Of a stretch of 64,000 nucleotides of DNA, positions 26,049-34,516 are shown in pieces (within the stretch, counting starts at the first letter, position 1; the number at the start of each line of letters is the position of its first letter). Made by a program: the position numbers and the translations under genes. The DNA is taken from contig NZ_JALMDK010000010.1 in the NCBI RefSeq assembly GCF_023094165.1, positions 243,886-307,885 of the forward strand. Direction: 5' to 3'. Under the pieces are notes generated by a model. It was given only the letters and a program-made list of their open reading frames with translations, made no database searches and was not told where the DNA came from. Source of the stretch: Crossiella sp. S99.2 (lineage in GTDB: Bacteria > Actinomycetota > Actinomycetes > Mycobacteriales > Pseudonocardiaceae).

Positions 26049-27500
26049 GTGCCGGAGAACGGGCCATTGGCACGCGGACTCGCGGTGCTGCGCGCGATCG
26101 GCGCGCACCAGGGAACCAGGCTGCGCCGGGCCGACCTGGTCCGGCTGACCGGGCTGCCGCGGTCCACCGTCGACCGGATCGCGACCACCCTGCTGCACCT
26201 GGGCCTGCTGCGTGCCGAAGGCCCCGACCTGCTGCCCACGCCCCGGTTACTGATCTTCGGCAACGCCTACCTGGCCGGCTCCGGCCTGGTCGAGCCGTTG
26301 CGACCACTGCTGGCCAGCCTCTCCGCCGACCTGGACGAATCGGTGTCACTGGCCGTGCCCGACGTCGGCGGCGCGCGGCTGGTGGCCCAGTCCGCGCGGC
26401 GGCGGGCGATGTACCTCGCCTTCCACGTCGGCGGTCTGCTGCCGGCCGACCGGTCCGCGGCGGGCGTGGTGCTGGCCGCGGGCTGGGAGGCCGAGCAGTA
26501 CCACGAGTGGTCGCAGGCCAGGGCCGCGGACCCGCTCGACCACGGCTATCCCGCGGTGCCGCCGCTGCGGGAGGAGCCCTTCGACCGGCTGCGCCAGTTC
26601 CACCTGCGGGTGCACCGGGCCTGGAAGGCGGGCTGGTGCCTGGACGAGGAGTGGGTGGAACCCGGGCTGCTCGCGCTGGCGGTGCCGGTGCGCGGGCGCG
26701 GTCAGCTGGGCGCGGTCAGCGTGCTCAGCCACACCAGCAGGCACACCCCGGACAGCCTCCTGGCCACCGTGCTGCCGCCGTTGCGGGCGGCGGTGCGGGA
26801 GATGGAGGCCGTGCTCGCCCAGCCGGAGCCGCCGGTCGAACTGCCCACCGCCGCGGTGCCCTCGGCGAAGAACGAGCTGGGCATGGAGTTCCTGGCGGCG
26901 CTGTCCCGCGGCCTGGCCGTGCTCGCCGCCTTCCGCGTCGGCGGGCTGACCGTGGCCGGTGCCGCCAGGATCGCCGGGCTGACCAGGGCCACCGCCCGGC
27001 GCGCGCTGCTGACCCTGCACGAGCACGGCTACGCCACCGAGGACGAGGGTGTGTACCGGCTGCTGCCCGCGGTGCTCGACCTGGGCTACGCCAAGCTGTC
27101 CGCGCTCACCCAGCCCGAGGTGGTGCAGCCGCGGATCGCCCAGCTGGCCGCGGCGGCCGGCGCGCCGGTGGCCGCGTTGCTGCTGGATGGTCCCGACCTG
27201 CGCTGCGTCGCGATGGTGGGCACCGGGCGGGTGGTCCGGCTGGATCTGGCCGTGGGCTCGCGGCTGCCCGCCGAGGGCTCCGAGCTGGGACAGGCCCTGC
27301 GCGGCGGGGAGTGGGACCGGCTGGACACCGAGTTACCCGGCGGGCTGCGCTGCCTGGCCGTGCCGGTGCGCGGGGCGGCGCCGCTCGCGCTGACCCTGTT
27401 CCCCGGCGTGGGCGCGGCCCGGCCGGAGCTGCTGACGCGGATGCTGCGGGAGACCGCGCGCTACGTCGAGGCGGAACTCGCCCTGGTCGAGGGCTGCTGA
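26049..27500 (+). CDS. Tandem IclR-family regulator (two HTH-effector halves)
   Basis: A 483-residue protein made of two IclR-like halves. The first has a winged helix at about 9-60 (R-R-A-D-L-V-R-L-T-G-L-P-R-S-T-V) and an effector domain. The second has a helix-turn-helix at about 280-335 (V-A-G-A-A-R-I-A-G-L-T-R-A-T-A-R-R-A-L-L) and another effector domain. GTG 26049 follows GAGAAGGG. Related tandem proteins occur in actinomycetes, often near aromatic-catabolism genes. The 120-base gap to MarR and same orientation suggest a second regulator for the module. Confidence 0.8.
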   Translation: MPENGPLARGLAVLRAIGAHQGTRLRRADLVRLTGLPRSTVDRIATTLLHLGLLRAEGPDLLPTPRLLIFGNAYLAGSGLVEPLRPLLASLSADLDESVSLAVPDVGGARLVAQSARRRAMYLAFHVGGLLPADRSAAGVVLAAGWEAEQYHEWSQARAADPLDHGYPAVPPLREEPFDRLRQFHLRVHRAWKAGWCLDEEWVEPGLLALAVPVRGRGQLGAVSVLSHTSRHTPDSLLATVLPPLRAAVREMEAVLAQPEPPVELPTAAVPSAKNELGMEFLAALSRGLAVLAAFRVGGLTVAGAARIAGLTRATARRALLTLHEHGYATEDEGVYRLLPAVLDLGYAKLSALTQPEVVQPRIAQLAAAAGAPVAALLLDGPDLRCVAMVGTGRVVRLDLAVGSRLPAEGSELGQALRGGEWDRLDTELPGGLRCLAVPVRGAAPLALTLFPGVGAARPELLTRMLRETARYVEAELALVEGC

Positions 27501-27510
27501 AAAACTAGTT

Positions 27511-27559
27511 GTTCAAATTTGAAATGGAGCGTAGGGTCCAAGATAGTTAGAGTTTGAAC
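27511..27559. promoter_or_regulatory. Two MarR-type palindromes upstream of ribA
   Basis: GTTCAAATTTGAAA (27511-27524, core TTCAAATTTGAA perfect) and GTTAGAGTTTGAAC (27546-27559) match the site at 25438 at 12 of 14 positions each. Their centres are 35 bases apart. They probably place the ribA and dioxygenase genes in the regulon of the MarR protein encoded at 25474. Confidence 0.65.
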
Positions 27560-27578
27560 CACCTGCTCGGAGGTTCCC

Positions 27579-28211
27579 ATGGCACAGCCCCGGCCCCAGG
27601 CCACGGTACGCACCAGGGTGCGGATCCCGTTGCGCTTCGGCGACGGCTTCTCGGTGACCGCGACCGCGGTGACCTTCCGCGGCCTCGTCGACGGCCTGGA
27701 GCACCTGGCGCTGGTCTTCGGCGACCCGGCCCGCACGCCGGATCCGTTGGTGCGCCTGCATTCGGAGTGCCTGACCGGCGATGTGTTCGGTTCGGCCCGC
27801 TGCGACTGCGGACCGCAGCTGCGCGAGGCGGTCGAGCGGATCGAGGCACGCGGCGGCGTGCTGCTCTACCTGCGCCAGGAGGGCCGCGGCATCGGCCTGT
27901 ACAACAAGCTGGACGCCTACGCGCTGCAGGAGGCGGGCCTGGACACCTACGCGGCCAACACCGCGCTGGGCCTGCCCGAGGACGACCGGGACTACACCCC
28001 GGCCGCGCAGATGCTGCACGCGCTCGGCCTGGGTGAGGTGGATCTGTTGTCCAACAACCCGGACAAGGCCGGCCAGCTGCGCGCGCTGGGCGTGCGGATC
28101 CGGCACACCGCGCCCACCGGCGTGTTCGCCACCGAGACCAACCTGCGCTACCTGCGGGCCAAGGTCGACCACACCGGGCACACCATCGCCCTGCACGGAT
28201 TGGCGGTATGA
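27579..28211 (+). CDS. ribA: GTP cyclohydrolase II (RibA-type), stand-alone
   Basis: A 210-residue protein with the three zinc cysteines (C64, C75, C77 in HSECLTGDVFGSARCDCG) and R-Q-E-G-R-G-I-G-L near 99-107. It is the stand-alone RibA form; the fused DHBP synthase domain common in actinomycetes is absent. The last third (APTGVFATETN) departs from the usual C-terminus. GTP cyclohydrolase II makes the pyrimidine precursor of riboflavin. Here it overlaps an extradiol dioxygenase gene (ATGA) and lies behind MarR-type sites, so it probably serves a special pathway rather than housekeeping riboflavin synthesis (inference). Confidence 0.85.
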   Translation: MAQPRPQATVRTRVRIPLRFGDGFSVTATAVTFRGLVDGLEHLALVFGDPARTPDPLVRLHSECLTGDVFGSARCDCGPQLREAVERIEARGGVLLYLRQEGRGIGLYNKLDAYALQEAGLDTYAANTALGLPEDDRDYTPAAQMLHALGLGEVDLLSNNPDKAGQLRALGVRIRHTAPTGVFATETNLRYLRAKVDHTGHTIALHGLAV

Positions 28212-28978
28212 CCGCGATGAGAATGCCCGCGCTTTACCTCTCGCACGGCGCGCCGATGCTCGCCGACGATCCACAATGGACGAAGGAACTGGCCGACTGG
28301 TCGGCGAACCTGCCGCGCCCCAAGGCGATCTTGATGGTCTCCGCGCACTGGGAGGAGGCCCCGCTCGCGCTGGGCGCCACCACCACGGTGCCGCTGGTCT
28401 ATGACTTCACCGGCTTTGAGCAGCGTTTCTACCAGGTGACCTACCCGGCGCCGGGCGCGCCGGAACTCGCCGAGCAGGTCACCAAGTTGTTGCGCGGCCC
28501 CGCAACCCCGGTGCAGCAGGTGCCGGACCGGGGCCTGGACCACGGCGCGTACGTGCCGCTGGTGGAGATGTACCCGGACGCGGACATCCCGGTGCTGCAG
28601 ATGTCCCTGCCCGCGCTGGACCCGCGGCGGTTGCTCGAAGTGGGCCGGAAACTCGCGCCACTGCGGGAGGAGGGTGTGCTGATCGTCGGCAGCGGGTTCT
28701 TCACGCACAACCTGCGCGCGATGACCACCGGGGTGCCGCAGTCGGTGATGACCGAGTTCGACGACTGGGGCGCTCAGGCGCTGGCCACGGCGGACTTGGA
28801 CGCGTTGCTGGACTTCGAGCACAAGGCCCCGGCCGCCCGGCTGGCCCACCCGCGCACCGAGCACTTCGCCCCGCTGTTCGTCACCCTGGGCGCGGGTCTG
28901 GACGAACTGGCGGGACAGCGCACGGTGATCGATGGGTTCTGGTTCGGGCTGGCCAAACGATCAACCCAACTCGGTTAG
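28208..28978 (+). CDS. Extradiol ring-cleavage dioxygenase (LigB/DODA type)
   Basis: A 256-residue member of the LigB-type family, which includes the 4,5-DOPA dioxygenase YgiD. Likely metal and acid-base histidines are H13 (SHG), H47 (SAHWEE), H112 (DHGAY) and the His of TEHFAPLF near 220. The start overlaps the ribA stop (ATGA); an ATG at 28217 is also in frame. The family opens catecholic rings using iron or zinc. The partner ribA, MarR-type sites and the aldehyde dehydrogenase suggest an aromatic breakdown or synthesis route. It overlaps the convergent hydrolase gene by 4 bases. Confidence 0.88.
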   Translation: MTAMRMPALYLSHGAPMLADDPQWTKELADWSANLPRPKAILMVSAHWEEAPLALGATTTVPLVYDFTGFEQRFYQVTYPAPGAPELAEQVTKLLRGPATPVQQVPDRGLDHGAYVPLVEMYPDADIPVLQMSLPALDPRRLLEVGRKLAPLREEGVLIVGSGFFTHNLRAMTTGVPQSVMTEFDDWGAQALATADLDALLDFEHKAPAARLAHPRTEHFAPLFVTLGAGLDELAGQRTVIDGFWFGLAKRSTQLG

Positions 28979-29820
28979 GCGGTGGTGAGGAACGGGATCA
29001 CGGTGGCGCGGAAGGCTTCCGGGTTGTCCAGCCACGGGATGTGCGCGACCACTTGCAGTTCGACGTGGGTGGCGTCGCGGAACAGCGGGACCATCGACTC
29101 GACCACCTTGGGCCGCGGTCCGGTGTCCAGACTGCCGGAGATCAACAGCACCGGGGCGGTCAGCCGGGCGAGTCCGGCGCGGGTGGCGTCCGGGTCGAAC
29201 GCGCCCTCGCCCGGGTAGGCGGCGGCCGCCTCGTTGTTACGGTGGCTGTCGCAGTACTCGGCGTCGGCCTGGCTGTCCGCGTTCCAGTGCCGGTAGGAGA
29301 ACGGCTGGAGTGAGGCCCACAGCTCCGGGCTCGCCTCGCCCGCGCGGATCTTGTCCAGGGCGGCGATGGCCTCGGGGTACCAGGGTTCGCCGGTGCGCAG
29401 CGCGATGGCCTCGTCCCGGTCGGACTGCGGGAACTCGATGCCGACCGCGCGGGCCCGTCCGTTGAGCAGCACCAGCGCGGAGATCCGCTCCGGGTACGCG
29501 CCCGCGTAGGACAGGGCGAGGTCGCCGCCAGCGGAGTGCGCGAGCACGTCGATCCGCTCCAGACCGAGGTGCACGCGCAGCGCCTCGACGTCGGCGACCT
29601 GGTGATCGCAGCGGTAGCTGGCGAGGTCGGCCGGGATGGCGGACTCGCCGGTGCCGCGCAGGTCCAGGCGGATCAGGGTGCGGTGCGCGGTCAGGCCGGC
29701 CAGATCGCCGAGGTAGCCCGAGGCGACCATCGGGCCGCCGGGCAGACAGATCAGCGGCGCGCCGGTGCCCTCGACGTGGTAGGCGAGCTTGGTGCCGTCG
29801 GGAGCGAGGAAGGTTGGCAT
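28975..29820 (-). CDS. Alpha/beta hydrolase
   Basis: A 281-residue hydrolase with the oxyanion loop L-P-G-G-P, nucleophile elbow A-H-S-A-G-G (Ser), an Asp in S-G-S-L-D-T, and a C-terminal His in A-H-I-P-W-L. The L-P-G-G-P-M and R-G-T-G-E-S motifs recall proline-iminopeptidase-like hydrolases. ATG 29820 is chosen. It is convergent with the dioxygenase gene (4-base overlap). A role in the same catabolic region is possible but the separate orientation gives no proof. Confidence 0.85.
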   Translation of the reverse strand: MPTFLAPDGTKLAYHVEGTGAPLICLPGGPMVASGYLGDLAGLTAHRTLIRLDLRGTGESAIPADLASYRCDHQVADVEALRVHLGLERIDVLAHSAGGDLALSYAGAYPERISALVLLNGRARAVGIEFPQSDRDEAIALRTGEPWYPEAIAALDKIRAGEASPELWASLQPFSYRHWNADSQADAEYCDSHRNNEAAAAYPGEGAFDPDATRAGLARLTAPVLLISGSLDTGPRPKVVESMVPLFRDATHVELQVVAHIPWLDNPEAFRATVIPFLTTA

Positions 29821-30256
29821 GATCGGCAGGGTAATCGCTGGTGGGGCCGGTGGTGGGGGTTTTGGCCGGGGTAGTGGAGCGGCTGCGGCGACCAGGGGTT
29901 GGCGCGGGTGTTGCGGCGGGCCGGTGGCCGGGGACCTGCACCGGTTTAGGCTGTTGCGAGCCGGTGACCTGCGGTTGGTGAGATGGTGCGGGGCTGAAGG
30001 CAACCTTTTCGGCTCGAAAAGCGTTCCGCAGAGGAAGCGGCGGGCGGGGCGGGGAAGACGCGGGCCGGGATGGCGTGGGCCGGGATGACGCGAGCTGGAT
30101 TGACCGGTGATTGGGATTGACCGGTGATCGGAGTGGCGCGGGCCGGGGTGGCGCAGACCGGAGCGACCGGTGATTAGGGTGGCGCGCGCGGGGGTTGGCG
30201 GGGCGGGGCGGTTGATGTGGTGGGCTGGTGCGGGGTGGTCGTTGATCGCCGGGGTG
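29821..30256. other. Intergenic region with short G-rich direct repeats
   Basis: No gene is evident in these 436 bases. The part from about 30058 to 30190 is made of imperfect repeats of GATTGACCGGTGAT (30098, 30115, and a partial copy at 30165) mixed with GGCGTGGGCCGGGAT-like units. The first 100 bases are the presumed promoter of the leftward hydrolase. Confidence 0.5.
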
Positions 30257-30697
30257 TCAGTCCTGGGTGTGGTGGGCGAGCAGCCGGGTCAGCAGGTCGA
30301 CCAGTTGGGTGCGTTCGGCCTCGGACAAGGGCGCGGTGAGTTGGGCCTGCGCGGTGTCCAGGGTGGTGTCCAGGCGGCGTAGCTGGGCTTCGCCCGCCGC
30401 GGTGAGGTGGATGATGTTGCGGCGGCCGTCGGCCGGGTCCGGGGTGCGTTCGGCGTGGCCCTGGGCGACGAGTTCGTTGAGGGTGCCGACCACGTCGCTG
30501 CGGTCCATGTTGCCGCGGCGGCCCAGTTCGGCCTGACTGGCCGGGCCGAACTCGTGCAGGGTGGCCAGCAGGCGGTACTGGTAGCCGCGGGCGCCCGCCG
30601 CGGTGAACGCCTCGGTGACCAGTCGCCGGGCGTGCGTGGCGGTCTGGGTCAGCAGGTAGCTGGGGCGGCTGCTCAGCCGGTGCGGGGCCTCGGACAT
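30257..30697 (-). CDS. MarR-family transcriptional regulator
   Basis: A 146-residue MarR protein with N- and C-terminal dimerisation helices and a winged helix (S-Q-A-E-L-G-R-R-G-N-M-D-R-S-D-V-V-G-T-L-N-E-L, about residues 53-75) and a wing with RTPDPADGRR. It diverges from a SnoaL-like gene; two copies of a 17-base palindrome lie between them and are probably its operators. Confidence 0.9.
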   Translation of the reverse strand: MSEAPHRLSSRPSYLLTQTATHARRLVTEAFTAAGARGYQYRLLATLHEFGPASQAELGRRGNMDRSDVVGTLNELVAQGHAERTPDPADGRRNIIHLTAAGEAQLRRLDTTLDTAQAQLTAPLSEAERTQLVDLLTRLLAHHTQD

Positions 30698-30716
30698 GGG
30701 CGCAGCCTAGCAGGAT

Positions 30717-30761
30717 CGTTGGTGTCACCAACGTTCTGTGTTAGCGTTGGTCTCACCAACG
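30717..30761. promoter_or_regulatory. Twin palindromic operators between MarR and SnoaL-like genes
   Basis: CGTTGGTGTCACCAACG (30717-30733) is a perfect palindrome around one base; CGTTGGTCTCACCAACG (30745-30761) repeats its arms. The centres are 28 bases apart and both lie in the 76-base divergent gap, covering any promoter there. Confidence 0.8.
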
Positions 30762-30773
30762 AAATGAGGGATC

Positions 30774-31190
30774 ATGAACGAGCTGGGGAAGTTGTTGGAC
30801 CGCAACGAGATCGCCGATCTGCTGACCCGGCTGGGGCGCTGGCTGGACGGACAGGGTGGCGATCCGGCGGCGATCTACGACGAGGATGTGCTGGTGCGGA
30901 GTCCGCGCGGGGAGTTCCGCGGGCTGACGCGGGTGGTCGAGTTCGTCCAGGGCTCGGACCAGGGGGAGCGGTGCCAGCACTTCTTCACCGACGTGCTGAT
31001 CGAGGTGGCCGGGGATGAGGCGGTGGTGCACGCCAACCAGGTGGCGCACTTCTACCAGCCGGGTCAGCCGCCGCACCGCGGCTCCGGCCTGCGCGTCGGT
31101 TACACGGCGGCGCGCAGGCCGGCGGGGTGGCGGCTGACCACCTCGGAGATCCGGCTGGAGTGGATCATCGGCGAGTTGCCGTCAGCGTGA
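30774..31190 (+). CDS. SnoaL-like (NTF2-fold) protein
   Basis: A 138-residue protein of complete NTF2-fold length with an N-terminal helix (L-L-D-R-N-E-I-A-D-L-L-T-R-L-G-R-W-L-D), the strand I-Y-D-E-D-V and G-E-F-R-G, and a C-terminal strand E-I-R-L-E-W. Family members are small polyketide cyclases, isomerases or steroid-binding proteins. Here it is the likely target of the divergent MarR regulator. ATG 30774 follows GAGGG. It overlaps the convergent AbgT gene by 9 bases. Confidence 0.75.
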   Translation: MNELGKLLDRNEIADLLTRLGRWLDGQGGDPAAIYDEDVLVRSPRGEFRGLTRVVEFVQGSDQGERCQHFFTDVLIEVAGDEAVVHANQVAHFYQPGQPPHRGSGLRVGYTAARRPAGWRLTTSEIRLEWIIGELPSA

Positions 31191-32720
31191 CGGCGCGCCC
31201 GGTCCCCACGGGATGCCCAGGCCCCACCAGGCCAGGAACAGCAGCGTCCAGCTCAGGGTCATCGCCACCGCCAGCGGCAGGGTGTACGAGGCCAGGGTGC
31301 CGATGCCCGCGTTCTTGCGGTACCGCTGCATGAACCCGAGCGCCATGATGAAGTACGGGCTCATCGGGGTGATCGCGGTGGACCCGGAGTCGGCGATGCG
31401 GAACAACGCCTGGGTGGTCTCCGGGGAGATGTGCACCAGCATCAGCATCGGCACCAGCACCGGGGCCGCGATCGACCACATCGCCGAGCCGCTGGTGACC
31501 ATCACGTTGACCAGGGTCAGCAGCACCAGCACCAGCAGGAAGATCACCGGGATGGGCAGTCCGCTGTTCCGGAAGACCTCGGCCGCGTTCACCGCGAGCA
31601 CATCACCGAGTTTGGTCCACTCGAAGTAGGCCAGGAACTGGGCGATGGCGAAGAACAGCACCAGCACCGGGGCCATCTGCTTGATGCCCTCGACCATCAG
31701 CTTGGGCACGTCGCCCGCCTTGCGGATGGTCCCGGCGGTGACGCCGTAGACGATGCCGACCACGCCGAACAACAGCGCGACCACCGCGGCGATGCCGTCC
31801 AGCAGCGGCGAGTCGATGATGCTGCCGCCCTTGCCCCGCAACGGGGACCAGCTCGGCAGGGTGATGGCGGCCAGCACGCCCAGGGAGAGCACCAGGGTGG
31901 CCAGGGACCAGCGCAGGGCCAGGCGTTCCCGTTGGGCGACAACCAGATCGCCGATGTCGGTCAGGTCGGCGTCCGGATCGGGGTCCAGGTCGGTGCGCTT
32001 GTTCAGCACCAGCTTGGTGACCAGGGTGATCACCAGGGCCAGCAGCAGGGAGGAGGCGATGTTGAAGAACCAGTTGCTCAGCGGGGAAACGGTGATCTCC
32101 GGGCTGATCAGCCGGGCCGCCGCGGTGGTGATGCCGGCGAAGATCGCGTCGTTGGGGGTGGGCACCGGGCTGGCGTCATAACCGGAGGCGATGGAGGTGT
32201 AGGCCACCACGATGCCCAGGATCGGCGATTTGCCGACCGCGCGGAAAGCCAGGCCGCCCAACGGGACCAGGATGATGTAGGCGGCCGCGGAGGCCACGTG
32301 CGACACGGTGCCGGCGAAGGCGACCGCGAAGACCACCCAGGAGGCGGGCACCCTGGACACGCCGACCTTCATCAACGTGCCCAGGAATCCGCTGCGTTCG
32401 GCCACCGCCACACCCATGATCACCACCACGATGGTGGCCATCGGCGGGAACTTGGCGAAGTTCTCCACCATGGTGGACAGCGCCATGGCCAGGCCGTCGC
32501 CGCTGAACAGGTTCCGCACGGTGACGGTCTTGCCGTTGCTGGGCGAGACCACGGACACGCCGAACCCGGCCAGCACCGCGCTGATCACGCCCAGCAGCAA
32601 GGACAACAGCCAGAACAACCAGAACGGGTGCGGCAGCGCGTTGCCCGCGCGTTCGATCACGGCCAGCAGGCGGAGCACCCTGGGCAGCTTGGGTGTCTCG
32701 GTGGCAGGGGAGTTGGTCAT
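31182..32720 (-). CDS. AbgT-family transporter
   Basis: A 512-residue transporter with about 11-13 membrane segments and AbgT-family motifs such as P-H-P-F-W-L-F-W, T-P-N-D-A-I-F-A-G near residue 187, and a C-terminal I-G-T-L-A-S-Y-T-L-P. AbgT members import p-aminobenzoyl-glutamate or export antifolates. It is last in a leftward group behind GntR, a creatininase-like amidohydrolase and a secreted esterase, which points to uptake or export of an amide or ester compound broken down by them (inference). Confidence 0.88.
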   Translation of the reverse strand: MTNSPATETPKLPRVLRLLAVIERAGNALPHPFWLFWLLSLLLGVISAVLAGFGVSVVSPSNGKTVTVRNLFSGDGLAMALSTMVENFAKFPPMATIVVVIMGVAVAERSGFLGTLMKVGVSRVPASWVVFAVAFAGTVSHVASAAAYIILVPLGGLAFRAVGKSPILGIVVAYTSIASGYDASPVPTPNDAIFAGITTAAARLISPEITVSPLSNWFFNIASSLLLALVITLVTKLVLNKRTDLDPDPDADLTDIGDLVVAQRERLALRWSLATLVLSLGVLAAITLPSWSPLRGKGGSIIDSPLLDGIAAVVALLFGVVGIVYGVTAGTIRKAGDVPKLMVEGIKQMAPVLVLFFAIAQFLAYFEWTKLGDVLAVNAAEVFRNSGLPIPVIFLLVLVLLTLVNVMVTSGSAMWSIAAPVLVPMLMLVHISPETTQALFRIADSGSTAITPMSPYFIMALGFMQRYRKNAGIGTLASYTLPLAVAMTLSWTLLFLAWWGLGIPWGPGAPSR

Positions 32721-32736
32721 GTCGGGATCCCGGGGG

Positions 32737-33705
32737 TCAGCAGGGGAGTCGGGGCAGGCGGTACTGGCGGACGAAGTTCCACAGCACCTCGTGCGCCTCG
32801 ATGGTCTGGGTGGTCACGCCGCCGCCGCTGTAGCTGTCGGCGCCGGGCCAGGTGTGCCCGCCACCGGTCACCGCGACGTGCTTCACTTCGACCCCGTCCT
32901 TGCACCGGGTCCAGCCGGTGACGGTGACATCGCTGCCGATCTGTTGTGCTGGCAACGTTTGCGTGCACTTGTCGCGGTTGGCCCACTGCTTGACCCACGT
33001 TGGGATCGCGGGCAGACCACGGTCCTCATCGCCGGTGTAGGGGATGGTCGCGTCGGCCGTGCCGTGGAACTCGATCACCGGCACCGGGCGGGACGGCTTG
33101 CAGGCGATCCCGTTGGGGTAGAAGGCGCCCGCGATCGGCGCGATGGCGGTGATCCGGTCGGCCAGGGTGCAGGCCAGGATGCCGATGAAGCCGCTGCCGT
33201 TGGACTTGCCGGTGGCGTAGACCCGCCGCATGTCCAGGCACAGCGTGGACTTCAGCGAGTCCAGGAGATCGTTGGTGAAGGCCACGTCGTCCACGCCGGG
33301 GGCGGCATACGGCGCGCCCTGCCAGGCCTGGCGATCACCCTCGCCGGTGCCGATGACCCCGTTGGGGTAGACCACGACCGCGGGCAAGGTGGACAGTTTG
33401 GAGAACTCCTCGGTGCCCGCGCCGGTGTTGCCGCGGCCGTGGTAGGCCAGGATCAGCGGCCAGTCCGAAGTGGACTCGTAGTCGGCGGGCAGGTGCAGCT
33501 GATAGGTGCGGTCCCGGCCGCCGCTGCCGAGGTGGTGCAGGGCGCTGGTGCCCGGCGACTGCGGCGATGGCTTGCCGCAGCCGCCGGGAACAGTGGTCCG
33601 AGTGGGGGGCTCGGACCCGGCCGCCGCCCCGGCAACACTGGGGAGGATTGCCGCGACGGCGGTGCACAACAGGGCTACGGTGCGCAGCCTGGACAGACGA
33701 GACAT
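32737..33705 (-). CDS. Secreted PHB-depolymerase/feruloyl-esterase-like hydrolase
   Basis: A 322-residue exported hydrolase. It has a signal peptide (hydrophobic 8-26, cleavage near AGA), an esterase_PHB-type core with oxyanion Y-H-G-R-G, nucleophile G-K-S-N-G-S-G, an Asp in G-T-A-D-A-T and His in G-G-G-H-T-W-P. Substrates of the family range from polyhydroxyalkanoates to feruloyl esters. It lies 16 bases upstream of the AbgT gene and 46 bases after the creatininase-like gene, in one leftward operon. Confidence 0.88.
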   Translation of the reverse strand: MSRLSRLRTVALLCTAVAAILPSVAGAAAGSEPPTRTTVPGGCGKPSPQSPGTSALHHLGSGGRDRTYQLHLPADYESTSDWPLILAYHGRGNTGAGTEEFSKLSTLPAVVVYPNGVIGTGEGDRQAWQGAPYAAPGVDDVAFTNDLLDSLKSTLCLDMRRVYATGKSNGSGFIGILACTLADRITAIAPIAGAFYPNGIACKPSRPVPVIEFHGTADATIPYTGDEDRGLPAIPTWVKQWANRDKCTQTLPAQQIGSDVTVTGWTRCKDGVEVKHVAVTGGGHTWPGADSYSGGGVTTQTIEAHEVLWNFVRQYRLPRLPC

Positions 33706-33751
33706 GGCGCTATCCCTTTCGTCGGCTCTGACGAGGGGTGATGCGGGATGG

Positions 33752-34516
33752 TCAGGTGGCCAGCCAGTCGTCGACGTAACCGACGATCCGGTTCACCACA
33801 GTGTCCACAATGGACTCACCGGCCTGCGCGGTGGCGCGGCGCGGATCGCCCAGCACCCCGTTGGGGCTGAGCCGGTCGTAGCGCAGTGCGAGCTTGGGAT
33901 GACCGTCCTTCCTGGACAGTCGAGCCAAGGGGGAGAGTTCGTCGAGGGTGGTGGTGCCGGGCCGCAGGTGGCTGGTGCGCACCAGTTCCGGCGCCAGGTG
34001 CAGCATTTGCGCGGTCTCGGCCTCGCCGCTGTGCCCGTGCACCTCGCTGACGCCCATATCGGCCACCACCTGCCCGGCCAGCGCGGTCAGCGGTGTCCAG
34101 GCGAATTCGAGATCGGGGTGGGTGGCCAGGTAGTCCTGGGCGACCGTGCCGAGCGCGGCATTGTTGCCGCCGTGCCCAGTGATCACCAGGATCTTCCGCC
34201 AGCCGTGCCGGTACAGGCTGTCGCCGTATTCGCGCACCAGGGTGGCGAAGGTGGTGGTGGACAAGGAGATGGTGCCTGCGAAGGCCAGGTGGTGCGGGGA
34301 CACGCCGACCGGCAGCGAGGGCCCGATGACCGCGCGGCCGCCGAGTTTGGCCGCCACCAGGTCGGCCACCCGTTCGGCCCGGATGAGGTCGGTGGCCATC
34401 GGCAGCCCCGGCCCGTGCTGTTCGAAGGCGCCCGCGGGCAGCAGCACGACCGGGCTGTCCCGGACCGCGGCCGCGGCCTGTTCGGTGGTCAGTTCACCAA
34501 GCCGGTGGCTGGTCAT
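33752..34516 (-). CDS. Creatininase-family amidohydrolase
   Basis: A 254-residue metal-dependent hydrolase with the family motifs: P-A-G-A-F-E-Q-H-G with metal ligands Glu/His (residues about 27-34), T-D near 42, G-H-G-G-N-N at about 113-118, and the H-x-G-x-x-E-T (HSGEAET) segment at about 160-166. Members hydrolyse creatinine, related cyclic amides or, in mycofactocin loci, a peptide; no mycofactocin gene is present. It starts inside the GntR stop codon (ATGA overlap), so it is the first structural gene of the GntR operon. Confidence 0.85.
   Translation of the reverse strand: MTSHRLGELTTEQAAAAVRDSPVVLLPAGAFEQHGPGLPMATDLIRAERVADLVAAKLGGRAVIGPSLPVGVSPHHLAFAGTISLSTTTFATLVREYGDSLYRHGWRKILVITGHGGNNAALGTVAQDYLATHPDLEFAWTPLTALAGQVVADMGVSEVHGHSGEAETAQMLHLAPELVRTSHLRPGTTTLDELSPLARLSRKDGHPKLALRYDRLSPNGVLGDPRRATAQAGESIVDTVVNRIVGYVDDWLAT

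Noticed and set aside
33752..34516. Mycofactocin MftE peptidase
   Set aside because: No mycofactocin genes (short precursor, radical SAM, glycosyltransferase) are present; the gene lies in a GntR-esterase-AbgT operon.
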